This document shows positions 1 through 5,400 of a stretch of DNA of 5,584 bases, piece by piece. Origin of the DNA: JBBRLG01 sp038231495 (GTDB taxonomy: Bacteria > Planctomycetota > Planctomycetia > Gemmatales > Gemmataceae); assembly GCA_038231495.1 (NCBI GenBank), contig JBBRLG010000494.1, positions 1-5,584 on the forward strand. Reading direction: 5' to 3'. The notes beneath the pieces are model-generated. The model worked only from the letters and a program-made list of their open reading frames with translations, did not search any database and had not been told where the DNA came from. The position numbers and the translations under genes are program-made. The first letter of the stretch is position 1; the number at the start of each line of letters is the position of its first letter.

Positions 1-54
1 GACGTTGTCCCATTGCAGGTCGGTCAAGTCGGTCGGGTAGGGTTTTCGGTTCAT
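1..54 (-). CDS. IS5-family transposase, N-terminal 18 codons (partial)
   Basis: The minus strand from the ATG at 54 reads MNRKPYPTDLTDLQWDNV and stays open to the window edge. The pattern of a short basic start followed by YPTDLTD.QW is the typical beginning of IS5-family DDE transposases, which cut and paste their element. No catalytic residues are in the window, so activity cannot be judged. The start lies 56 bases inside the element end, a normal leader length for this kind of element. The identification rests on this short motif plus the terminal repeat beside it. Confidence 0.75.
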   Translation of the reverse strand, partial: MNRKPYPTDLTDLQWDNV

Positions 55-90
55 GCAGCTGAACTACGGACCGCCGCCAGCTGCGACAAG

Positions 91-110
91 GCGACTTTTT
101 AAACACCCTC
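91..110. repeat. Putative terminal inverted repeat of the IS5-family element
   Basis: On the minus strand this reads GAGGGTGTTTAAAAAGTCGC, resembling IS5-family ends. The adjacent TGA at 111-113 would be a TNA-type target duplication. The mate repeat is outside the window, so the repeat is called from one side only. Confidence 0.5.
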
Positions 111-143
111 TGAGCCGTTCCGGGATGAAGGCGAGGAGGGGGC

Positions 144-380
144 GTGAACTCTCGGCAGCAGAACGAAAAGAAGTTTGGCAATTGGACAGAGTTGCCCGGC
201 GGCGGACGGCGATATTGGCTGGACGTAGTCGGTAGAATGGGTTGGCGGGCGCGTTATCTGAAGGAAGTGGACGATCAGGAGACCACACTCCGGTTTTGGC
301 AGGAGATTTACGACGACCAGGGCAAGCTGGTCGAGATTCATCAGAAATATCCGGTGGATACAGGCCACCAGAAAGTGTAG
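144..380 (+). CDS. Conserved small protein of unknown function, first gene of a two-gene pair
   Basis: A 78-residue protein starting with GTG. AGGAGG at 134-139 lies 4 bases before the start and decides it; no ATG in this frame gives a better fit. The protein is rich in aromatics and charge, with a core GNWTELPGGGRRYWLDVVGR (residues 12-31), then WRARYLKEVD and a tail LVEIHQKYPVD. It has no signal peptide or membrane segment and no catalytic motif I recognise. The alternating hydrophobic and polar residues suggest a small beta-rich fold. I recall similar small proteins encoded next to a homologue of the following gene in cyanobacteria and planctomycetes, but no assigned function. It lies 9 bases upstream of its partner and 31 bases downstream of an IS end that has replaced its natural upstream region. 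A toxin-antitoxin-like role is possible from context only. Confidence 0.8.
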   Translation: MNSRQQNEKKFGNWTELPGGGRRYWLDVVGRMGWRARYLKEVDDQETTLRFWQEIYDDQGKLVEIHQKYPVDTGHQKV

Positions 381-389
381 GGGTCAACG

Positions 390-650
390 ATGGTGATTAC
401 CAGGCAGACCGTTGCCGAAAAGATTGCCGCGTATCTCCACCACGACATCACGCTGGCGCAGTTGGTGGAATGGGCCGAAAGCGCCATGATGGAAGGCGCG
501 TTTTACGAGCAGGATTTAGACGCGCTGCGCACGGTGATTGCACGTCTCGGCGTGGCCGACGTGCGTGCTTTCGGGCTGACGTGGGAAGACTGCGAGCAGG
601 CGCTGCAAGAACTCGGCTATGCGGCGCGAGTAGACATTGTGATGGCTTGA
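390..650 (+). CDS. Conserved small acidic helical protein, second gene of the pair
   Basis: An 86-residue protein starting ATG at 390, nine bases after the stop of the preceding gene, so the two are almost certainly co-transcribed. A weak AGGGG (379-383) overlaps the upstream stop codon and may couple translation. The protein looks mostly helical and is acidic, with about 14 Asp/Glu against 6 Lys/Arg. Residues 4-36 (TRQTVAEKIAAYLHHDITL and on to MMEG) form one helical part; residues 43-77 (including ARLGVADVRAFGLTWEDCEQ) form a second. It has no membrane segment and no enzyme motif. I recognise the pair as a recurring arrangement without a known job. An acidic helical partner beside a more basic, aromatic-rich protein would fit an antitoxin and its target, but the sequence does not show this. 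Confidence 0.8.
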   Translation: MVITRQTVAEKIAAYLHHDITLAQLVEWAESAMMEGAFYEQDLDALRTVIARLGVADVRAFGLTWEDCEQALQELGYAARVDIVMA

Positions 651-679
651 GCCTCCGAATGTTAGCGGGAGAATAAAAG

Positions 680-934
680 ATGAGTCACAAACTGATCCTC
701 GATGTGCCCAATGAAGTCTACGATCCGCTGGCTGACACTGCCAAGCGAAGCGGGGCGACACCGGAAGAACTTGCCGTCGCCTGGCTGGCCGCTGCGAGCC
801 GGCAAGCCGCCACCGACCCCGTGGAGCAGTTCATCGGCGCCATTCCAAGCCGTACTGGCGACTGGACCGATCAACACGATAAGTACCTAGGAGCGGCATT
901 GACGCGGACGAATGATCCGAACGCGGGGAGTTGA
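680..934 (+). CDS. Antitoxin-like protein, putative ribbon-helix-helix type, partner of a broken PIN toxin
   Basis: An 84-residue protein with GGGAG at 667-671, 8 bases before the ATG. A short strand HKLILDVP (residues 3-10) leads into a helix NEVYDPLADTAKRSG and a second helix TPEELAVAWLAAASRQ. This strand-helix-helix order is that of ribbon-helix-helix DNA-binding antitoxins. The C-terminal part (FIGAIPSRTGDWTDQHDKYL, residues 51-70) would be the toxin-binding region. Immediately after its stop, a GTG at 939 opens a PIN-toxin beginning that is broken, which supports an antitoxin role and makes this an orphan antitoxin. In an intact module it would bind its own promoter and neutralise the PIN ribonuclease. 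The assignment rests on pattern and context; no DNA-contact residue has been tested. Confidence 0.7.
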   Translation: MSHKLILDVPNEVYDPLADTAKRSGATPEELAVAWLAAASRQAATDPVEQFIGAIPSRTGDWTDQHDKYLGAALTRTNDPNAGS

Positions 935-938
935 CAGG

Positions 939-1037
939 GTGGAACTGTTCGCGGATACGTAGGGATGGGGAAATCTGGTCGATCCCTTAACCCGCACCGG
1001 TTTGGTGGTCACCGACACGGTAAACCGGACCGTGTAG
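939..1037 (+). pseudogene. Remnant of a PIN-domain (VapC-type) toxin with an in-frame stop
   Basis: Four bases after the upstream antitoxin stop, GTG at 939 begins VELFADT, then TAG at 960-962, then in the same frame GWGNLVDPL and a further tail to a second TAG at 1035-1037. Intact toxins of this kind, as I recall them, begin MELFADTSGWGNLVDP. The TAG therefore replaces a Ser codon (TCG to TAG is one base), directly after the first metal-binding Asp. The sequence after about 989 no longer follows the family and the remaining roughly 100 codons are absent, so a deletion accompanies the nonsense change. No functional ribonuclease can be made. The family match rests on about 15 residues but is strengthened by the adjoining antitoxin gene. 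Confidence 0.65.
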
Positions 1038-1040
1038 AAT
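1012..1040 (+). promoter_or_regulatory. Candidate sigma-70-like promoter with overlapping palindromic operator
   Basis: CCGACA (1012-1017, 4 of 6 to TTGACA) and TAGAAT (1035-1040, 5 of 6 to TATAAT) are exactly 17 bases apart and lie 46 bases upstream of the antitoxin start at 1087. Between and overlapping the two boxes is a perfect 7-base inverted repeat, ACACGGT (1015-1021) and ACCGTGT (1029-1035), with a 7-base spacer. A palindrome across the promoter is the usual layout of self-repressing toxin-antitoxin operons. It lacks a T run, which argues against a terminator. Promoter calls by eye in GC-rich planctomycete DNA are uncertain. Confidence 0.35.
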
Positions 1041-1086
1041 CACGATGAGGTGAGGGGTCGCGAATTGTTGGCGATGAGGATTTACC

Positions 1087-1308
1087 ATGACGACCCGAGT
1101 TACGGCGACAGTCGTTGGCGGCATGCTGCGGCCGGACCAAAGCCTGCCGCTCGCCGAGCGCACGCGCGTGAACTTGACGATCGAGCCGATTAGCGACAAA
1201 CCGGAATCGGCAGCCGCGTGGGAAGCGCTTAAAGCACGGCTCCGGCAACGGCCCATTCACGGCCTGGGAAGGCTCTTCACGCGCGAGGAGTTGCATGAAC
1301 GCCGTTGA
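1087..1308 (+). CDS. DUF104/AF2212-like antitoxin of a VapBC-type module
   Basis: A 73-residue protein starting ATG at 1087, with GAGGA at 1076-1080 six bases upstream. The N-terminal half, TATVVGGMLRPDQSLPLAER (residues 6-25) followed by TRVNLTIEP, has the short strand-turn-strand pattern of DUF104-type antitoxins, in which a compact beta fold precedes a helical toxin-binding tail. Here the tail is AAWEALKARLRQRPIHGLGR (residues 43-62), then FTREELHERR. The stop overlaps the start of the PIN toxin gene by 14 bases (1295-1308), the classic translational coupling of such pairs. It should bind and block the PIN ribonuclease encoded downstream, but that toxin is truncated, so this is now an antitoxin without a working partner in this locus. 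A palindrome at 1015-1035 may be its operator. The frame itself shows no damage. Confidence 0.8.
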   Translation: MTTRVTATVVGGMLRPDQSLPLAERTRVNLTIEPISDKPESAAAWEALKARLRQRPIHGLGRLFTREELHERR

Positions 1309-1660
1309 TACCAACATCTTCGTCTACGCGCTGGATGACAGCGACCCGGCAAAACAGACCAAAGCGCGAGGACTGATCGATCGGCTCGTGCAACCGCCGG
1401 TCGTGACGTTATTGCCGTGGCAGGTCGCGGGCGAGTTCCTGAGTTGCCTGCGTAAATGGGAATCCGCCGGTCGCATCACGGCAGCCGATGTGGAGGCGCA
1501 TTTTCGCGACGTGCTCTCGATGTTTGCCTTGCGCATTCCGACCGCGAAGGTGTTTGAACTCTCATCGGCACCACGGCATCGGTGGGTTGTGTCCGACGCT
1601 CATCACCAATTCGGGCGCAGCGCTGTTGCACGGCTTCCAATCGATTCGCCGCGCTTGTGA
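1295..1660 (+). pseudogene. VapC-type PIN-domain ribonuclease toxin, C-terminus replaced by foreign sequence
   Basis: The start ATG at 1295 has GAGGAG at 1285-1290 and overlaps the antitoxin gene. Residues 1-90 are a good PIN domain: AVDTNIFVYALD carries the first catalytic Asp (D5), and WQVAGEFLSCLRKW carries the second acidic residue (E47). PIN toxins of this type run to about 135-140 residues, with a third and fourth acidic site in a segment like SHWD.....A and a later Asp. Here the match stops at VFELS (residue 90, about 1564). The remaining 31 residues are an out-of-frame reading of a NagA gene fragment that joins at about 1563-1566. Two of four metal-binding positions and the last third of the fold are lost, so the 121-residue product should be inactive. 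An intact VapC would cleave RNA and be held by the upstream antitoxin. Confidence 0.8.
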
Positions 1661-1886
1661 AACGGATGCCGACCTTGCCCGTGCCATCCCCTGTTTACAC
1701 CTGGAAGGCCCGTACATCAGTGCGGAGGACGGCCCGCGCGGCGCTCATCCCCGCGAACACGTGCGGCCCCCGGATTGGGACGAGTTTCGCCGTTTCCAGG
1801 ACGCCGCCGGCGGGCGCATCCGACTCGTCACCCTCGCCCCGGAACTTGACGGCGCGATGGCGTTCATTGAGAAGCTAACAGCGTCG
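1566..1886 (+). pseudogene. nagA: Internal fragment of N-acetylglucosamine-6-phosphate deacetylase (NagA)
   Basis: In the frame of position 1566 the sequence reads RHHGIGGLCPTLITNSGAAL, then a helix HGFQSIRRACETDADLARAI, then CLHLEGPYISAEDGPRGAHP, REHVRPPDWDEFRRFQDAAG and GRIRLVTLAPELDGAMAFIE, ending about KLTAS. HLEGP(Y/F)IS, with its Glu metal ligand, is the signature of NagA-type amidohydrolases, which deacetylate GlcNAc-6-phosphate in amino-sugar and cell-wall recycling. Only about 107 of roughly 380 codons are present. The start, the N-terminal metal site and the later His, His and Asp ligands are absent. The left edge abuts a truncated PIN toxin gene and the right edge a transposase fragment in the opposite orientation. 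The reading frame inside is undamaged, so the rearrangement may be fairly recent. The surrounding longer open frame is a chance continuation and not a gene. Confidence 0.85.
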
Positions 1887-2257
1887 AGCGTCAGCGGCAC
1901 TGTCCGGGAAGGACGCCAGCGTGCCGGCCAGGCAGACCAGGGGTCGCAGGCCGCGGCTGAGATGGTCGCCGTGGAGGTGGTTGGCCTGGTCGAAGGGGCC
2001 ATGGCCCTGACCGCAGCTTTTGCAATGGTAGTAGGCACGTTGCACCGACACCTGCCCGGTCGTGGTCAGCCAGGTTTTGGGCCGGTAATTGACGAAGCGG
2101 GCGTCGGCCGCGCAGGGTGGGCAGACCATGCTGGAACCTTGGTAGCCCTTTTTTTGCCGGCATCGATGCCAGCTTGATGAGCGTGGGCGGCGAAGTCGTG
2201 ACTGAGGTCGCGCAGGGTGTGTTCGACCTTCCCGAACACTTGGTCGTCGGGGCTGAC
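1887..2257 (-). pseudogene. N-terminal fragment of an ISKra4-type transposase with a frame change
   Basis: Read on the minus strand from about 2257, the frame gives SPDDQVFGKVEHTLRDLSHD, then FAAHAHQAGIDAGKK. After a run of seven A (2155-2149) the match continues in another frame as GYQGSSMVCPPCAADARFVN, YRPKTWLTTTGQVSVQRAYY, HCKSCGQGHGPFDQANHL and HLSRGLRPLVCLAGTLASFP. The paired Cys motifs (CPPC, then CKSC) and RAYYHC...G are features I associate with ISKra4-family transposases. The fragment ends at about 1887, where NagA sequence begins, so the catalytic DDE region is missing and transposition is impossible from this copy. A GTC stands where a start codon would be expected (2257-2255). The frame change could be a programmed -1 shift in the parent element or a one-base loss. 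Confidence 0.75.
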
Positions 2258-2275
2258 AGTTCGTCTATCGTTGGA

Positions 2276-2304
2276 CTCGTTCGCAAACTTTGCATGGGAA
2301 CGAG
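2276..2304. repeat. Imperfect palindrome with a 4-base gap in one arm
   Basis: Read on the minus strand, CTCGTTCCCATGCAAA is followed by one G and then TTTGCGAACGAG. The second arm is the exact reverse complement of the first, except that ATGG is missing between TTTGC and GAACGAG. Both strands can still fold into a 7-base outer stem plus a 5-base inner stem. CGTTCCCA-type hairpins are, from memory, a common dispersed palindrome in several bacterial genomes. Here it lies 18 bases beyond the probable start of the transposase fragment and may mark the end of the mobile remnant. Confidence 0.5.
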
Positions 2305-2309
2305 GATTA

Positions 2310-2362
2310 ACTTGGCGGGTGGGAGCGCAGCACGTCCCCCGACCCGCCCTTTTCCCCCAAGT
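2310..2362 (+). other. Nested inverted repeats upstream of the HEAT gene, possible weak terminator
   Basis: ACTTGG (2310-2315) pairs with CCAAGT (2357-2362), and GGCGGGT (2314-2320) pairs with ACCCGCC (2342-2348) across a 21-base loop. CCTTTTCC directly follows the inner stem. The two stems overlap by two bases, so they cannot be fully formed together. The loop is long and the T run short, making this a poor intrinsic terminator. It could equally be an insertion-sequence end or chance pairing in GC-rich DNA. No gene lies between 2305 and 2461. Confidence 0.25.
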
Positions 2363-2386
2363 ATTCCCGCGAAATGGCACGCCGTG

Positions 2387-2416
2387 TGTAGAGTGAACCG
2401 GCTTTGGCCCTAGAAT
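2387..2416 (+). promoter_or_regulatory. Weak candidate promoter for the HEAT gene
   Basis: TAGAAT at 2411-2416 matches the -10 consensus at five of six positions and lies 45 bases upstream of the ATG at 2462. The hexamer at a suitable distance, TGTAGA (2387-2392), matches the -35 consensus at only three positions. The same TAGAAT hexamer occurs in the candidate promoter near 1035. This is a suggestion by eye only. Confidence 0.2.
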
Positions 2417-2461
2417 TAGTTCGGTGCCAATGCACGACGCGCCTACCGAGGGTTTTGCCGA

Positions 2462-5400
2462 ATGGGTTTTGCCTTGTCCTTGCCCCACCTGGGAGAGTAC
2501 GATCCGTCCGCGCTTATCCTCGTCGCCGTGGTCGTCCTCGGCGGCGCGGCCTTCGGCCTCGTCAAGCTCGGCGTCCTGCGGTTCGTCTTGAACCGCTTCG
2601 GCCGGTTCGTCCGCCGGGGCGTCCAGGGCGGGTTCGAGTTGTGGCGGCGGTCGTTGTCCTGGGCGACGTGGCCCTTCTTCATGCTGATGGTCGCCGGCCT
2701 GCTCGGTTTGGGCTGGCTGGGCGGCGAGCAATTCCACGCGCTCGGGCTGGGGTGCGGCGCGGCCCTGGGGTTCATGGGCGTCGTCACCTGCTTCGCCTAC
2801 ATGTTCATCGACCTGGAGCGCTACGAGGTCGGCCGCGGCTACAAGGCGCTGCACAACCCCCTCAAAGGCCAGGCCCTGGCGACGAACCTCGTGCGCTACG
2901 GCCCGCAGGTCGGCGTGCCGTTGCTCATCGCCGCCTCGGTCGCGGTCGTCGGCGGCTTCGCCCTGCTCAACCAGGGACTGTACGGCACCGTCGGCCCCGA
3001 CTGGTACGACGCCGGCCTGAAGAAGGCGGCCCTCGAAAAGCCGCAGCCGGAGGAAGACATCTCCGACGAGCATCTGGATTTCCTCGACTTCCTCGCCTAC
3101 CCGGTTATTAACCTGTTTCGCCTCGTCGATGTGATGGATTTCGTCAATTCGTACAAGGTCCTGGAGGCCAAGCACGTCCACCCGAGCAAGTGGCCGGCGT
3201 CGCTGTTACTCGTCGCCTTCAAGACGTTCTTCACCCTCGTGCTGTTGCAGCAAATTTTCGCGTCCTTGCGCTGGGGCAAGCTCCTGGCCGAGACGATCGG
3301 GGAGTTCTGGAGTCCGCACGAGCCGATCCAGGAGCGGGCACGCGGCTCGCTGCCGCAGCACGGCATCGCCGCCGTCCGACCGCTGCTGGTGTCGCTGCGC
3401 TCGGTCGAGTTCTTGACCAAGGAACAGCGCGAACAGATTCCGCTGATCCTGGCGCGCATCGGGCCGGGCGCGATCCCGATACTCGTCAGGCACCTCGACG
3501 ACGCGCATGAGACCGTCCGCGCCGTCGCCGCCGCGGCGCTCGGCCACCTGCACGCCCAGGACACGGTAACGGCCCTCGTCGGGTTGCGGCACGACCCCAG
3601 CGACTGGGTACGCCAAAGCCTGGTCGAGGCCCTGGGCAACATCGGCAACCCGACCGGCCAGCCGACGCGCCGGCGGCGGTTGTTGTGCCACAAGGTTCGC
3701 TCCTCCACGCGGCTGATCAACTGGATTCTGGGGCGCCAGCAGCCGGCGCAACGGGTCGATCCGACGGTGCTGATGGTGGGGACGTTGCGCGAAGCCCTGG
3801 CCGACCCGGTAATCGCGGTGCGGACGCAGGCGGCGCGGGCGGTCGGCCTGGTGGGCGCGCCGGCGGCGGGCGCGGTGCCGCAACTCCTGGGCCTGTTGCA
3901 GGATCCGGAAGAGGCGGTGCGTTGCCAGGCGGCGGAGTCGCTGGGCCAGGTGGGCGGGGCGGACCGGGCGGTGATCGACGCCCTCGTGGCTCTGTTGGCC
4001 GACGTGAGTGCCGCGGTGCGCACGTCGGCGGCCAGGGCGCTGGGGACGATGAAGAAGGACGCAGCCGACGCGGTGCCGGCCCTGCTGCCCTTGATGCAGG
4101 ACCGCGAGGAAACGGTGCGCCAGGCCGTGGCCGACGCCCTGCGCCAGATCGGCACGCTCAACGGCGACCACACGGAGCAGCTGGTCGAAGGCCTGGCCAG
4201 CCGCGACACGACGGTGCGCGCGGACACGGCCGAAGCCCTGGGCGAGATCGGCGCGACGGCGGCGGAGGCCACGCCCGCGCTGATGGAGGCGCTGGCCGAC
4301 CCCAACGACCGGGTGCGGGCCAAGGCCGCCGAGGCGCTCGGCAAGATGGGCGAAGCCGCCGCGGACGCCGTGCCGCACCTGGTGCGCGCCTTGCGCGACA
4401 AGGACAGCTGGGTCAGCGCCCTGGCCGCGGAAGCGCTCGGTGAAATGGGCGAAACCGCCGACCATGCGGTGCCCGCGTTGACGCAATCGCTCCGACACCT
4501 CAACGCCCGCGTCCGCGCCAACGCCGCGGAGACGCTCGGCAAAATGGGCAGCGCCGCCGTGGCCGCACTCCCGGCTTTGGACAAGGCGGCGACCGACGAG
4601 GACTGCGACGTGCGCGCCCAGGCCGTCCGCGCGCTGGGCGAGATCGGCGACCCGTCGCCGCTCATCGACCGCACCGTCCGCGCCGCCCTGGCCGACGAGG
4701 ACCCGCAGGTGCGGGCGGCGGCGGTGGAGGCGGTGGGCAAGCGCGGCCGGGCGGACGCCGAGGCGATAACGGCTTTGCTGCACGCGCTCGACGACGGCCA
4801 CGACCAGGTGCAGGTGCAAGCGGTCAAGGCGCTGGCGAAGCTCGGCGACGCGTCCGCGCCGGTGGTCGCGGGGTTGGTGCAGTTGCTGGACGACGAGAGC
4901 GTATGGGTGCAGGTAAACGCGGCGATCGCGCTGGCGAGCTTCGGCCCGGCGGCCACGACGGCGGGGCCGGCGTTGTTGCGCGTCGCGCAGACCGGCGAGG
5001 TGACGGTGCGCGAGTATGCCGTGCGCGGCCTGATCCTGATTCAGTCGGAGGAGATGATGCCGGCCCTGGCGGCGGGCCTGGTGGACGCCAACGCCGAGAT
5101 CCGCAAGATGGCGTCGGCCGGCCTGATCAAAGCGCCCGGCATACCGGAGGAGATCGTCGCGCTGCTCGTGGACGCCTTGCGCGATCCGGAGGCCCAGGTG
5201 CGGGCGAACGTGGCCAACGCCCTGGCGCGCCTGGAAACGCTGCCCCCGGAGGCGGTCGCGCCGCTGATCGAGTGTACCGCGGACCCGCACGACGGCCTGC
5301 GCATGAACGCCGCGATGGCGCTCGAAAGCGCCCCACCCACGGCGGTGACGGAGGTCTTCGCCCACCTGATCGACGACGCCAATTCGCGCATCCGCCTGAT

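Larger units (their letters stand above)
1..110 (-). mobile_element. IS5-family insertion sequence, transposase-start end only
   Basis: This is the terminal part of an insertion sequence whose body lies outside the window to the left. Three things support it: an IS5-type transposase start at 54 reading leftward, a terminal sequence that reads GAGGGTGTTTAAAAAGTCGC on the minus strand (110 down to 91), and a plausible TNA target duplication, TGA, at 111-113. GAGGGTGTTT-like ends followed by an A run are typical of IS5-family ends as I know them. The opposite end is not visible, so the exact boundary and the target duplication are inferred. Confidence 0.7.

Noticed and set aside
53..235. 60-codon plus-strand open frame beginning inside the IS end
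   Set aside because: It begins inside the insertion sequence and runs across the IS boundary and the first small gene in a wrong frame; it has no ribosome binding site and no family pattern.
960..962. Possible recoding (readthrough) of the TAG in the PIN toxin start
   Set aside because: The frame hits a second stop at 1035 after only 24 more codons and lacks the rest of the PIN fold, so readthrough would not give a toxin.
1015..1035. Intrinsic terminator after the first toxin remnant
   Set aside because: The 7-base stem has no following T run, and TAGAAT overlaps its second arm, which fits an operator better.
1488..2177. 229-codon plus-strand open frame
   Set aside because: Only about 107 codons in the middle are NagA. 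The start lies inside the PIN gene in a wrong frame and the tail is antisense to the transposase fragment, so it is not a gene.
2404..3111. 235-codon plus-strand open frame overlapping the HEAT gene start
   Set aside because: The translation is Arg/Pro/Gly-rich shadow text. The correct frame from 2462 gives membrane segments and continues into the repeats.
2066..3181. 371-codon minus-strand open frame
   Set aside because: Most is antisense shadow of the HEAT gene; only its last part, below about 2257, is meaningful as part of the transposase fragment.
3685..4443. 252-codon plus-strand Gly/Arg-rich frame
   Set aside because: Alternative frame of the GC-rich HEAT repeats with low-complexity Gly/Arg/Ala content.
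3097..5365. Very long open frames on the minus strand (619 and 719 codons) opposite the HEAT gene
   Set aside because: They are by-products of high third-position GC in repeats. Their translations are low-complexity Arg/Ala/Ser- or His/Arg/Gln-rich text with no family pattern, while the plus frame is a clean HEAT array.
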